64,000 nucleotides of DNA from Rhipidocladum racemiflorum (lineage: Eukaryota > Streptophyta > Magnoliopsida > Poales > Poaceae). The position numbers were made by a program, and so were the translations under genes. Below the pieces are notes generated by a model. It had not been told where the DNA came from. It saw only the letters and a list, made by a program, of their open reading frames with translations, and did not search any database. This document shows, piece by piece, positions 34,561-47,117 of the stretch. Every line of letters starts with the position of its first letter. Within the stretch, counting starts at the first letter, position 1. The stretch is from contig CM070572.1 of NCBI GenBank assembly GCA_036346355.1, positions 12,345,001 to 12,409,000 on the forward strand, in the 5' to 3' direction.

Positions 34561-34962
34561 CTATGGTAAGTCCTCTTGCCCATTTTTCCCCAGACGTCTC
34601 CGGTACTTTGGGTTTGAGAAGCCGATTTCTGTTCTTTTTCTTTGAGGCCTCTGAGCAGATGAGGATACCTTCGCTTTCTTTGGTATTTCCACCCTCTCTG
34701 GTGCATTTCTTGCTGGTATATGCGACTTAACCACGCTCTTCAGATCACAAAAATGATCAGGCAGTTCATTTGCTAAATTCTGCAAATCGATTGTCTTCTT
34801 GACTTCATGATTTGCTTCATTAGTGCGAGGGTCATGCACGGGGATCCCAATGGAATGCCATATGATTTCCCGGCATTTTTCATTCAATGGTTCATTTCCT
34901 CCCCCTAATGACGGAAAACGATCCTCGTCAAAAAATGCAATCGCGAATTGGGTCAGATGCAA
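34561..34962 (-). pseudogene. copia element 1 integrase C-terminal/linker region
   Basis: A linker-like frame (FPSLGGGNEPLNEKCREI and a Lys/Arg-rich tail) between the integrase and the reverse transcriptase, matched in element 2 at 50670-51080. It has no catalytic motif of its own. Confidence 0.6.
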
Positions 34963-35269
34963 ATCTCGATCGTGGGTTCCAAATACCTGATTATGGATGC
35001 ATTCTCATAACCAACGTATATCCCAGACTTGCGGAGAGGGCCCATTGCAGTTCGCTGTGGAGGTGGTATAGGTACATATACCATTCATTCAAATCTACAG
35101 GATGACCCATTGCACTAGTTGCATAGTTGAATGGATGTTGTAGGCCGACGGTCTATAATTGATGAGTCTTTCTTTGCGTGCAGATCGCGTGTCCCCAACA
35201 AGTGTTGGGCAAGTTACACTCTGCAAGAGCGGTCCGCAATGAACTTAATCCTCTTTATTAGTGCTTCAG

Positions 35270-35884
35270 CTAGCCCATTTTGCGTATGGACGTGCGATGC
35301 GAGTGCTCAACAGTTATTCCCGTTCTTTGTGCAATAATCATCAAATGCCTTGGAAGTGAATTCACCGCATTGTCCATTCGAATGGACTTCACGCGATGAT
35401 CGTGAAAAGCATTCTTAATTCGATGATCTGCGAGATCGGTTTGCGAATGCATGATTCCTTGTTGACAAAGCAAACATGTATGCGACCATTTCGAGGAAGC
35501 ATCAATGAGCACCATAAAGTATCGAAACGGCCCTGACAAGGGTTGAATCGGACCGCAAATATCCCCCTGAATGCGTTCCAGGAATGCAGGGATTTCATGT
35601 TGCACTTTCATAACAGAGGGTCTAGTTATTAATTTCCCGGTGGCACATGCATGGCACACAAAATTTTCGTGATTCGGGAAATTCTTAACATTAATGCCAT
35701 GACCTTGTGAGTTGTTAACTATATTTTTCATCAATCTCAGACCAGGATGGCCTAATCTACAATGCCATAAAGCAAATAATTCAGAGCTTCTAAAGACAGT
35801 CTTCAAAGAAGTATACACTGCGTGTGCATTGATTTTCGTGTAGTATAGCCCAGATTCATACGAGGGATATTTTTCTAATACCAT
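35270..35884 (-). pseudogene. copia element 1 integrase
   Basis: The frame includes the HHCC-type zinc region (LWHCRLGHPG then CHACATGK) and the start of the catalytic core (GDICGPIQPLSG, then YFMVLIDASSKW). The frame breaks after HSHRTSIRKMG, where intact copies continue with a QNG-type segment. Confidence 0.82.
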
Positions 35885-35935
35885 TTTTCATACTCCGCGT
35901 GCTTCATAATGCACAAATGCTATTTGCCATTTTCT

Positions 35936-36220
35936 TCATTGGTTTCTACGTGAAACCCATTGGCGCGGATATCCTTGAAACTTTAAGAGAGTGCGGGTTG
36001 ATTCAGGGTACAAGAGGGCTTCTTCAATTACCAAAGTTGTACCCATTGGCAATATAATTGTGGCTCTTCCTGAACCTATTATATGCGTATCGCTTCCTGC
36101 GATAGTCGTAATCCTTCCAGCGTTCTTCGTGATCGTCTGGAAGTATTTCGACTCTCTTAAGATGGTATTTGTTGTGCCACTATCAACAATGCATATTTCC
36201 TCCATTGGGCGCTACACGAT
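35936..36220 (-). pseudogene. copia element 1 protease
   Basis: The retroviral-type aspartic protease signature is EEICIVDSGTTNTI, followed by GRITTIAGSDTHIIGSG. Only about 80 residues remain, and the frame shifts after LLKFQ. Confidence 0.78.
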
Positions 36221-36371
36221 TTCTAGATGAAAAGAAAATAATTCTAATCATATAGTGGCAAAGTGATTCAAATATTGCTTACAAATAAAGAATACTGGAA
36301 TAAAGAATAAATTGCAATTCGATTCATGAGAAAAGAAAATGTATGCTCTTCGAGAGCTTACAATTCATTAC

Positions 36372-36750
36372 TCAAAATTCATTAACAACCACTGTTCTAT
36401 AGCCTGCAAACTTCAGGCGAACCCAATCTTGCTGTGCTTGGAGCAAGATGGTGGGCTTGAGTTTCTCGAACTGCTTCTGAAGCGCAGTCCGTAACTCAGG
36501 TGTACTCACCTCAGCCATGTATTCATTATTCATAGTGGCTGAAAAGTGATACCTGGGGAGTACAAAATTTGATCGTTTTGCTCGGCAATAGTTTGCGTGT
36601 CCTTCGAGGACCCTAAGCCGTGGCGACTTGGAGCTTCTTGCTCGCAAGTATGATCTTCAAACCTGATGCCCATGTGAGATAGTTCTGACCTTTCGGGGTC
36701 AGTTCTTCAAACTCACATTTAATAATGCCAGGTATTTGCATGTTCAAAAG
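36372..36750 (-). pseudogene. copia element 1 gag remnant
   Basis: The sense strand starts MQIPGIIKCEFEELTPKGQNY near 36742 and ends YRTVVVNEF with a stop at 36372. This is far shorter than a full copia gag and lacks the CCHC zinc knuckle. Element 2 has the same short arrangement at 48963-49224. Confidence 0.6.
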
Positions 36751-39199
36751 ATTCTTTTCATTAGATTACTTCGTGTAATCTAATAGGGAGTGGTTTCAAG
36801 ATTCATAATTGCATAATTAAATTCTCATGAATTTCCAGTAAACTAAAAGAAAGCAATAATTTCAAGATTCATAAATACAAGATTCATAGATGCGAGATTC
36901 ATAAGTGCGAGATTCATATATACACAGATTCATAAATATTCAGAATAAACAATAATTGCACAATTCATAAATTCATAAATGCGAAATAAATTCTCGAAAT
37001 TTCCGAATTTTTCTTAGTATTTGGCAATTTTATTAATTATACAAAGAATTTTTCAAAGATCACTTGATAACAGAAAATAAATTGCAACATGAATTAAACA
37101 TGGCATAAGTCTAATTACAACTTATATAATTCTTGTTGGTCGAACGAAACAGTAATGAATATCTCTGTCAATTTGACTCTTGGCCAGTCAACTCGCCTAG
37201 GGCTCTCATGAGGAGGAGCACTTCCCGCTTCCGTGCCAATTAAAGAACCAAGCCTCATGTGTGTTTTCCTAGACACCAATTGTCTCATATCTGTTTATTC
37301 ATTATCAAAATCAAATCCCAACCACTCATGTTCTCATTTTATGCCATATGAAATATTCTGAAATTTTTCTAGCACTTTTCATAATTTCTGCTAATTTCCA
37401 AGCAATTTTCAGAATTACTGTACAACAGGAAATTGAATTTCATCAAATATCAACATGACATAATTCATAAATTCATAAATTCGGAAAATAAATTCTCAGG
37501 AATTTCCGATATTCTAAACAATGCAATTAATGCAAAAATTCATGCAAAAATTCATAAATGCAGAAAATAAGGCTAAGTACAAATTAAAACAGAGCCATAA
37601 AATTTTCTGCAATTTTCTGAGAATTTTCATATTTTTCTGGCAATTTTCAGAATTTCTAATTGATTTTCTGAGCTTCTAATCATTTTTGGGAAATGAAAAA
37701 CAGAAAATATAAAAGAAAAACCTGTGGAGGGTAAAGAGGTAATTTCGCCCCTTCTTGTGCCCCAACCGGACTGCAATGCGGTTTTAGATTTTGTCCTCGA
37801 GCCCGCAGGATCTGTTCAATGGAGTTAGTGTCCAATATTTATGTCTTGTGGACTTCATGTCCAGAACTAGCAGGGGCGGCTGCCGGCTGGCTACATGCGC
37901 GCAGCGAGGCTGAGGCGGGCGCTGGCAACCTACGACTCCGGCGACAGCTTCAAGCTGAGGGGAGGGCAAAGTAAATAAGGAAAATGGGGGAGGGCAAAGG
38001 GGTAATTTCCTGCCCTCCCCGTGCCCGATCTTTTCCAGAACCGAATTGAAATCCGGTATCAATCCTTCAAGTCTGATCGGACATCTAGTCCTTTTAGCAT
38101 TTGGACTTCATGTCCCTAAAGGAGTTCATGGCCAGATAGTGCAGCTGGAGTTTTCAGTCTCACGTGCACGCGCGACGGGACTTCGGGTCCAATGATGGCT
38201 GCGAGTTGGGCCATCGGCGGCTGGCAAGGCTTCGCCCGATGGGCGAGCGTCAGCGATGGCGGCCGGCAGCTGCGAGCCAATGCGATGTCGGCGAGGCGCG
38301 GTGTAAACGAGCGGCGCGCGAGCTGGCGCTTCATGCGAGTGGCCGAGGCGCGATTCAGCCGGCGGCTTAAACCGTGGCGTCGGGCGGTAGGCTGCGGGTG
38401 CCGGTGCTCCTCGGTGGCCGTGCACGTGGAGTCGAGGCACTAAGCGGCGGCGGCACTCTGGCCAGTCGCGGCTTGAGCCGATCTGCTTCTAGCCGGTGGT
38501 GGCACTTTCGGCGCATCGCAGCGGCGGCCGGCAGTTCAGGTGATGCGCTGCGGCGCGAATCAAAAGCGTCGGCTCATTATTTGTAATCTGCGGCGGAGGA
38601 ACCGAGATGCTGGACGTGCTGCCAAAGTTTTTTCGTTGCATGCTTTCTTTCCATGCAAGTGCATGTGCATATGCGTATATGCATATATATATATGCGTAC
38701 GCAAGTTTCAGTTCTTTGCATGTGCATGCACATATACTTGAAAGCATGCATGTGTGGGAGCCGTTGGCTACTTCTCCACGATACTTCGTGGCCAGTCGTT
38801 GAACGGCCGGCTACTGGTGATGGTTTCGTGCCAAAGATTGTACTGTAGATGCAATTATAAATTGCAAATTTGTAGCTTCATGCCACAATCTAGATGCATA
38901 CTCGCAGCTTCGTGCCTTGATTAGATGCATGCTAGAAAAACATACGAGATTAGATTAATCCCGCGATTCTCACCTTTTTTCACTTTTTCAATCTGCTTTC
39001 CGGTAGACTATCGCGTAGGATAGAGTCGCGTAGGACTTTTATTTCGGCAATCCGAGTGGATGCCGGCTTGATGGCGAGTTGATTGCAGATCGGATCGGGC
39101 GATCAATCGCCGGTAGTAGACGTTCGTCGTCGTCGATGATCCTTCGTTTCTTGTCTTTTCTCACCTTTCAATCTTTCTCCCAGAGCTTCGTCGATAACG

Positions 39200-39416
39200 T
39201 GTTAGACAACCTCGCTATCGAATAGTCGGGGTTGCCTAATAGATCTAAACTGAGAATAGGCGAGGAGAAAGAGAGACACAATATGAGGAGGAATCTACCG
39301 CTTTTATTATTCTGTATGCTTGTGTACAATGGGGTGACCCCCTGCCTCCTATATATAGCGGTTCTGCTTAGAGATAAGGAAGAGTCCATATCGGATACGA
39401 ATCCGGTTTCCTAACA
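39200..39416 (-). repeat. 5' LTR of copia element 1
   Basis: 217 bp. It is diverged from the 3' LTR mainly by single-base indels near 39228 and by a changed stretch near 39289. Immediately inside it the sense strand reads GTTATCGACGAAGCTC, at the primer-binding position. This is not the canonical TGGTATCAGAGC. Confidence 0.9.
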
Positions 39417-39421
39417 GTGGG

Positions 39422-40349
39422 TACGCAAGGGATTGGGTGCGAGGCGGCAGCCTTTTCTCTCTTTTTCTTTCGTGTTTTCCAGGCAATCTAGTTCCCCGAA
39501 TAAAAACCCCGGCGCTCGCTCGCTCTCTCTTCCCGTGTCTTTTGTTTTTACTGGGTTTCCCTTGGTTGTGTGATGTCTGGGCTGGCTGATTCGTCTCGCG
39601 CCGCCTATCTTGCCCCCCGTCCCGTACAATAAATTAAATTCGAAACGCGGGCGAGCTGCGAGGGCCTTGGAAAAAGAGGCCAACGCCGTGCGCATCTCTC
39701 GAGGGGCGGAGGAGCTGGCTAGGGTTTCCTCGGACCCGGCGCGAGGTGGAGGCGCGCCCCCGGCCGGTGGCAGGTGACTATTTTCTGATAAATTATTTTT
39801 CGCCGGCCGTGTTTGGGTGGTGATGGGGGGTCTTGTTCCCGGACGAGGACTTCGATTCGAGCTGCCGGCTTTGGGGATGGTGTCTCGCCTGGTCCGGAGG
39901 TGGATTCGGTTTTTGCGTGGCGGATTTGGTCGGGGTTTTTGGTCAAAGTTTTGAAATGGTACTGTTCGATTTGGGCGTCGTGTGATTGCGGTGTTCCTTC
40001 GTTCGCGCGATTCCTTCTCGGTGATTCTTGTAAATTTGTTAGGTGGAAGAGTATTGTGCGTTTCTCCCTTTTTTTTCTGGATGATTTGAGCTGCTTTTCG
40101 TTGGCATCTTACGCTTCCATCCCCCTCGAAGGATAGGGTGGGTGCCTACGTGTTTTGTTGGGGATGTTTCCGAATAACTTGGATCGGAATCTCCTTATCT
40201 TGGTGGTCTATCTCTTCTCTCGAAGAACGAATAGGGAGTTTGATCCATCCCAACCTCCTTGATTTTGTCAATTGCGATTCAGGGCCTCGTTGATGCCGGG
40301 AAGGTGCAATCTCTGGTGATTCCCCTCCGATTCCGGCAGCCGCATCCCC
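39422..40349 (+). promoter_or_regulatory. 5'UTR and 5'UTR intron of the coiled-coil gene, with a uORF
   Basis: A GC-rich leader (39640-39772) ends at a plausible donor, GGCAG before GTGAC, and an acceptor CAG at 40280-40282 precedes the coding exon, so the first intron is probably in the 5'UTR. A short upstream ORF, eight codons from ATG 40293 to TGA 40319, lies ahead of the main ATG at 40350. The LTR of copia element 1 ends about 220 bases upstream of the presumed leader. Confidence 0.5.
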
Positions 40350-43300
40350 ATGCCGACCATCACGCACTACGTGCTGGACCCCTTCCTGGAGACCGGGTCG
40401 CCTACACAGACCCACATGGTTGTTTCCAAGCCGCCGCCGGCGCCTCCGCTGTCTCAGGAGAAGGCTACCGAGAAGCGGATACCTGTGCCGGCGGCTCCTG
40501 CGAGGGGGCACACGTTGCCGGCGCTCTACACCACGCCCGAGAGCACGCCGCTGCCGGACTCGCCTTCATCGTTCCCCGGAACCTGGTCGCCGTACCTCAT
40601 CAACCATAAACGGCGGGGGCCCTGCCTTGTGAAGACACTTTCCCAGGGTGATGTTGGGAGTGAGGGTAGCCGGCCGAGGCTCCCTGTGACGATACCTGCT
40701 TTGCCGAAGAGGAGTGAAGCCTTGGAAGTGCATGAGCCTGAGTTTACATTTCAGCAAGAGCGCAATGGCGTGGCTGTATGTGACAATGGTGCGGAGAATA
40801 CCTTGGACAGGCAGAATGAAATGTTCCATAAGGGCAAGGGCACTGTTTTTGGCGAAGATGAGCAGAATCAGCCTGAGTTTGAGTTTCAGCATGGAAGTCT
40901 TGATGCGTTAGTGAGGCCTGTCAATGCTGGAAGACCTGTCAATGGTGGAACACGAAGAAATGGTGAGAATGATGCCTTCTGTGAGCTTCAGGATTCATTG
41001 AGTGTGGCTAGTAACTCTGAGGCTGAGGATGCTGGTGGGTTTGAGCGGTGGTGGAAGCCCAGTTCCCCTCTTGGGACGTCTGTTGGCACACCTGGTGCAG
41101 AATTTTATGACGCATTCGAAGGTACCAATCAGTTTGTATAATGCTGCATTTTTCTTATTTGTTTTTATATCTGGATAGGCTCCTTGTTCGGATATCTTAG
41201 ATTGTTACAATAATATCGAAGATGACCAACTAATTACTGTAATATGCTTTGCATCTTTATTTGAACTGATCTCTGTGGTTGCACTTCTCCTAAAGGCCCA
41301 CAGTATAGTTTATCACTAAAAAAATTGGGAAAGAGTGAAACATAACTAGTGAAGCGAAGAAGAAACTCCGTAGGATCTATGGTTTAATTTCCGAGTATAT
41401 GAGGTTAGCCATGTTGTCAATAGGATTACTCTACTTCAAAATGGAATTTATCATAGCAGTTTAGGGTTACTCTGTACTTCAAAATGGAATCTATAATAGC
41501 AGTTTAGTATGTCACATATTACTGACTTTCTAGTAGGTCAGTTCTCTTCTACAGTTTTAAGGGACATGTTGTTTGCTCCCTTTGCTTTGGTGCAGAACAA
41601 TGGTCCTCACAGCTTAGTTTAGTTAGATGGGCATTCCTATGTTTCAGGTGCTGACTTGGTTCCTAAACTTTATGATATGAGGTAATTGCAGACTATGTAG
41701 GATTGTAGGTTGATTGTGTGTAATCTCTTCTTGTGTTTGAACTTCAAAGTATGATCACTTTGTGCTCCTATCATGATCTCCTATAAGGCTTCTGATATTT
41801 AGAGAGGCCTTATTGTCAATTTGTCATCTACTCATCCTTTTTTTGGTTGATTGTAATCTATCTTTTATTATTGAACCATGTGAACTAATCATCTATTGCA
41901 TTGTGGTTACTAATTACTATGGCTATGAGCCAATTCTTTTCACAGTGATATCTCAAAGACGTGTTTAATGTTGTATACTTGTACCATGCTGCATCAAGTT
42001 TTTTGCTAATTGCCCAGTTTCATTCTGTTAGTGAAGAGATCATCTCTGCCCTGCTTTTATCCAGGAACAATTTCGGATGCTTGTTTTATTTACTGACTAG
42101 TGGCAATGCTTCTGTTTTCACACTAAGTCCAATTTGTTTCAAATGTAGAAATATCCAGTGATGGTGCAACTCGATCTTCACGATGCATTGATGACGATCT
42201 CCGTGAAATGAGGTTAAGTCTGTTGATGGAAATTGAGAGGAGGAAAGAAGCTGAGGAAGCACTTGAGAACTGGCAGAAGGAGTGGAATAAGTTGAGTCAT
42301 CACCTATCACTTGTTGCCTTGACACTTCCATCTCCAAATGTAGCTGAGAAGACTGATGATTCAACTATCGATCCTGGAGCTGAGTTGTGCCAGCAAGTAA
42401 CTGTTTCACAACTTGTAGCTGCTGCTATTGCACGGGGATTTGCTCGTGCAGAAGTTGAATCAGAGATGGAAACTGTGATCGCAGCAAAGAACTTTGAGAT
42501 TGCAAGGCTATCAGATAGGGTCCAGTACTATGAAGCTGCAAACAGGGAGATGTCGCAAAGAAACCAAGAAGCTATCGGTACTCATGCTGAACTTGATACA
42601 TTTGTCTTTGCAATTAGTACATTTTTCTCTGATGATATATTATTTGTGAGATGATATGCTTTACTGATGTTAACCTTAATCTAGTATAGACCTTGCTTAT
42701 TGCATAGAAGTACAATAACATATTCACAACCAAGATAATTTTTTTTAAACAAACCTCCATGTTATCTATGCAGAAAAAATATATATCTCCTTGCTATTAG
42801 GTGTGAAATGTCTAAATTCAAACTAGCATGAAATATGTTTATAGTTGTTGCTATTGGCTTCTTTGGCCCAGTTTGGGATAGATTCTGATCGTGTAGATTC
42901 TTTATTCTTTAAGAATCGGGTGGGTGATAGCTTCTGATTTTGTGTATTCTCCCACAATTAGAAGCAGAATTTGTACACAAAATCAGAAGCTATCACCCAT
43001 CCGATTCTGGTAATCTTCTCCCACAATCAGAAACAGAATTTGTACACAAACTCAGAAGCTATCACCCATCCGATTCTGGTAATCTTCTCCCACAATCAGA
43101 AACAGAATTTGTACACAAACTCAAGCTATCACCCACCTAATTATGGTAATCTTCTCCCACAATCAGAAACAAAATTTTTACACAAAATCATAACCTATCA
43201 CCCACCCATTTTTGGAGAATCCAGAATCTGCACAATCAGAATCTGTCCCAAACTGGACCTTTGTGCTGTTGTGCTGTAGATTGATCCATGAAGTCCTTTT

Positions 43301-43480
43301 TGGTATTGTCTTGCAGAGATGTCCAGGCAACAACGGAACAAGCGTAAGAATAGACAGAAGTGGTTCTGGGGTTCAGTTGGGCTTGCAGTCACCCTTGGCA
43401 CAGCTGCCATTGCCTGGTCCTACCTACCTGCAGCGCAGCCCCAGGCCAGTGCAGACTTGAATAGCACCAACAACGATTAG
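40350..43480 (+). CDS. Coiled-coil protein with C-terminal membrane anchor, function unknown
   Basis: Three exons, 40350..41121, 42149..42577 and 43317..43480, join in frame to give 454 residues. The N-terminal ~250 residues are Pro/Ser-rich and probably disordered (MPTITHYVLDPF at the start, FERWWKP near 240). A heptad-like charged stretch at about 274-312 (LREMRLSLLMEIERRKEAEE) and another at about 345-400 suggest a coiled coil. Residues 403-415 are strongly basic, and 416-437 (WFWGSVGLAVTLG then AIAWSYLP) form one membrane segment close to the C-terminus, as in tail-anchored proteins. I recognise it as a conserved plant protein type but cannot name a function. Intron 2 holds a MITE with tandem repeats. 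The gene is flanked on both sides by retroelements. Confidence 0.85.
42865..43259. mobile_element. MITE with four internal tandem repeats, in intron 2
   Basis: The inverted termini are GGCCCAGTTTGGGATAGATTC and GGTCCAGTTTGGGACAGATTC (read inward), with TTT on both sides. Inside are four head-to-tail units of about 67-69 bp starting at 42948, 43017, 43086 and 43153. Each begins TCTCCCACAATCAGAA and contains AGCTATCACCCA. An inverted partial copy of the unit at 42913-42943 lets the array fold back. Confidence 0.8.
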
Positions 43481-43869
43481 AGCTAGATGAAGATGAAGCC
43501 TCTCCGCCTTTCACAAGTTCTAACATGCTCTAACTATACTTCCTAGAGGAAAAAGGTTGTATAAGTTTTCTGTTTCGGTGATCGGCTGTGATCACTACAA
43601 ATGCTCATTTGCCGCTTCCTCTGTAAAAATGTCGAATGGGCCATCTCCGCTTAGGATTGGCTCCATTCCCTTACCGTAAATCCCTCTCTGCATATTTGGT
43701 TGAGCAAATAATACGAGGAATGTGGATATGAGAAGTAATCCATGCCCAACTCAAGTGAAGTTGATTTTGATAATCGCAGTTTTGGTCTGGTCTTCTTTGT
43801 GGTGTTGTCGAACTAAGATGGAGATTTTGCTGTTTCTGTTTCACCGTAATATTCCTCCCGAAAAACATG
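43481..43869 (+). other. 3'UTR and flank of the coiled-coil gene
   Basis: Sequence after the stop codon, with no further protein domain. A short frame starting at ATG 43819 runs to CATG before GTAAG (43870). It could splice in frame to 47161-47201 (DDEMDNWAGDASL and a stop), but I have no evidence that it is translated. Confidence 0.4.
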
Positions 43870-43874
43870 GTAAG

Positions 43875-46800
43875 TGTGACGACCCAGGTAATTAGCCCAG
43901 ATAAACAACAGCTTCCCTGTTGTTATGCTGAGATAATTACTCAGATCTCGGTATAGTGGCTAATAAAATATCGGGCAACCCAATACTTTATCAGCTACTA
44001 CACCGTATTCAGAGTGTTACAGCAGAACAATAATTAGAGACAGAAAATGGTACCTTTATTACAGCCATTATGCCACGCTGGCTTCAAGTCCAGTACCTTA
44101 GCTGTACATCAGATCTAATACTACGAAAGGAATTACATAGGTACTAAATACACCCAAAAGCCTGACGTAGCCGACGTGCAGCTACTAATCCCTTCTATCC
44201 TTCCTGATAGAACTCAGCCGCCTCGTCAAATCGTCCTGACGCTTGAACATCGGAGCCCGATTCTTGAAAAGGGAGATTTAGCAAGAGTGAGTACTGAAGT
44301 ACTCAGCAAGCATTAATAGCAAAATACACTAAATGAATTTTCCCTCAAATCATCCAACTCATGTCAATCCAAGACCATTTCCTCTCAAACCCACTATTCA
44401 TAAAATAGAGCTTTATTAAGAAAGTTGTGTCATTTTAATTATCCCAAAATGCTACTAACACTCGTATTAGAGACAGACTTAGCTTCCGTAGTCTCCATTC
44501 CAAGAGACTGGCATGATCATGATTTTACCCTGCGCAGGTTTGTACCACTTTACCCATAGTGACATTAAGATGCCCCAGAACGTTTATCACTAGTCCAGTA
44601 GTAATTCTCCACCCCTGCACTCGAGTTGGGGACACCCACCAAGGTCATCCACAACTCGCAGATCTGATTGTTACCCACACCAACGGCAGAACTCCACTGG
44701 CTTCAAATATACCGCCGTCCAATTGGCTTTAGTCCTTTGGGTCTACCGGCATGTCCCAAAGGCGCGCCCCTTAACTTACCCATGGTGGAGATATTAATAC
44801 CTTCCTAGGACAACCTTTTCTGACTGAATTCCTCACACTATGGTTGATACTCATTTACGGCTCATTACCCAAGTGTTAGATTGTTTGACCTTATATAATA
44901 ACCATATGTAGAGGACCCCGCCGGCTACAACCCTTCTCATCGGCGCCCTCTACCCACCATATTAAACATACACCAACTCATCCATCCACTCAACAAACCA
45001 TTCCAACACCAACCCGTTTACCAAACCATCCATCCATCCATTTTTCAACTCCACCATCCATCCTCATCCAATTTATAGTTTTAGTTGCAACATAGATTTT
45101 TCCATGCAGTGAAGTATTTAATGAAAACATTGGAAACATTTAATAAGACATGATTTAAAGAAACTTGCCTGAATTACGATTGGTAAAATCGTCCTCGCTC
45201 AACAGTCGGTTCTGGTCTGGTTGATTCAAGTCCAAATCTGAAATATAGTTACTAACTATTAGTTTTGCTCATAATTAGCCTTTTGAATCTGATTAATGGC
45301 GTCCAACACTTAGTGACAACTATTGACTAGACTATGATTTATTTACTAAACTCTAATGGTTGGCTTTGGGTTTTAAATGCTTTATTAACGGGATGACTAA
45401 ATTAACGAATTTAGCTACGGTTGCAGAGACTTCCTAAAAACCCATATTCTCCCTCTTTTCCTATTTTTCTCTTTTCTTTTCTCTTCTTTCCTTTTTCCTT
45501 TTCTCCTTTCTTTCTTTCTCCCTCTTTTTATTTCTCTTCTGTTTTCTCCTTTGTCCAGCCGTATGGGCCTTCGGCCCACTCCCTCTGCTCTCTTTTTCCA
45601 CCGTTTGGTCACTCTCCTCTGCTCCTCTGCTCCTCTCGACTCCTCTCTTGGTCTCCCCGTCGCCTCCACTCCCTCAGGGCGACAGCCTCGCCTCCACGGC
45701 TCCATACGGCTCTCCCTCCGCCTCGCCCCTCCTGGCGACCTCCTCCCTCTCTTGGCGACGCCCCAGCTCTCCTGGCTCCACTACGGCGACGCCTCCCTCC
45801 CCTTGCTGCCACCCTGCGACAGCACCAACGGCCAGCCCGCAGCCCAACGGCCCGACCGACTCTACTACTCGAGGATACCCTGGTTTGCTTGGTTTTGCTA
45901 TTCTGCTCTTTAGGAAAGGTTGCAATGGCTCGGTTCTAGGGTTTGGGTTTGCTGGATTTTGGGGGAACTCGAGTCCTTGGTTGGTTCATAGTTTCACAAG
46001 GCACGGGTTCAGTTCTAGCGTTCTTGTTCAACTGGATTTGGGGAATCTCTGGTTCGGTTCTTGATTGCTTGATGAAGGTGGTTGGAACTCGGTTTCTTGC
46101 TACCCTACGATTGGGTTTGGCTTTGCTTAGCCGCTCTATCGGTTGGGTGCTCGATGCTGGTGGTTGGGGGTTCGGTTCTCTACTGGGATCCGGTTCTTGC
46201 TGCCTGGTGCTCGGTTTTCTGATTGACAGGATTCGATTCTTTGCTGCCCTATGTTCGGATCTAGTTTGTGGTTGGCCGACCTACGGTTTGGGTTGTTTGG
46301 TGGCTTCGGACAATGGTGCTACAAGTATGCCTAGGGTCGATGATGAACCTTGGGGTGAGATGACCTAGGTTTGGGGGTTGTAGCGCCGAGACCTACCGGC
46401 CACTCTAGGCACGGGCTTGGGGACAACTGGGACGAGCTACAAGGGCCCCTAGGTAACTCCCCCACTGAGACCTAAAAGAAAGAACTTCGATCTACACTGG
46501 TTCTTGCTAGATCTAATAGTTTCGCATGCTGCAATCTAGCCTAGGGTTGCTTGCTGCTTGCTCTTTGTTATGCCATTGGGGTTTCGACGGCTTACTTGTG
46601 CTCCCGCGGTTCAGTTCGGTTTGGTTGGGGAAGAGTTGGAGCTGGAGTAGTGGTGGCCGAACCCAAGCTTTCCCGACTCCACCTCCTTCTTGCTCCTTCG
46701 GTTTGGCTTGGGGACTCCGGTTTCGCAGCCCTTGAGGCCTTCTCCTCCACCGGTTGTCGCCCCTCTGTTCTTGCTCTCACTCTCACTCTCTCTCGGTTGG

Positions 46801-47112
46801 TCGAAAGGCTATGTGAGAGCTGACTCTGTGTGGTGAATGGGGATTGCAGTGAAATGAGAAGGGGTGTGGTGAATCTACTCTGTAACTTCTCTCTTATCCT
46901 CCCTCCTGATGCGAAGTTACTCTTCTACCCCTTTAGCTCTACTAAATGGCAAGGGCAGAAATGTCTCTCTTTTACTCCAGTGTAGCAATAGCTCCCTGGT
47001 TACTTAGCAATGCTACACATTCTGACTCCATACTCCCAATCATGCCATGCATTAATGCTAATCAGACTCTTAATAATGTGATTGATGTAGTTGGAATTTC
47101 AGGGTCCTTACA
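43875..47112 (-). mobile_element. Large solo LTR (3.2 kb) with perfect TSD
   Basis: The ends are TGTGACGACCC (left) and GGGTCCTTACA (right), i.e. TG...CA, flanked by a perfect 5-bp duplication GTAAG (43870-43874 and 47113-47117). No gag, pol or second LTR is present, so it reads as a solo LTR left by recombination, or a non-autonomous element. In sense (minus) orientation, TGTAAGGACCC is the start and GGGTCGTCACA the end. A related degraded copy lies at 8781-10240. The CT-rich and GC-rich frames at 45415-46370 are composition artefacts. Confidence 0.78.
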
Positions 47113-47117
47113 GTAAG

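Larger units (their letters stand above)
32377..39416 (-). mobile_element. Ty1/copia retrotransposon 1, degraded
   Basis: A full-length 7.04-kb element on the minus strand, with LTRs at 32377-32595 and 39200-39416 (TG...CA ends) and TSD GTGGG at 32372-32376 and 39417-39421. A polypurine tract adjoins the 3' LTR (GAGTCCAAGGGGGAG in the sense direction). Gene order is gag, protease, integrase, reverse transcriptase, RNase H, the copia order. All coding parts are broken. The LTRs differ by several substitutions and small indels, so this copy is older than copia element 2. The leader (36800-39199) is long and contains a GC-rich part (37860-38560) not seen in element 2. Confidence 0.92.

Noticed and set aside
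42940..43279. Repeating peptide frame and CRISPR-like tandem units
   Set aside because: The repeats lie inside a MITE with inverted ends, in an intron. There are no variable spacers and the genome is eukaryotic, so it is neither a CRISPR array nor a repeat protein.
45421..46823. Several plus-strand frames in the solo LTR (up to 172 residues)
   Set aside because: They lie within a CT-rich and GC-rich LTR interior, overlap each other in different frames and have no domain.
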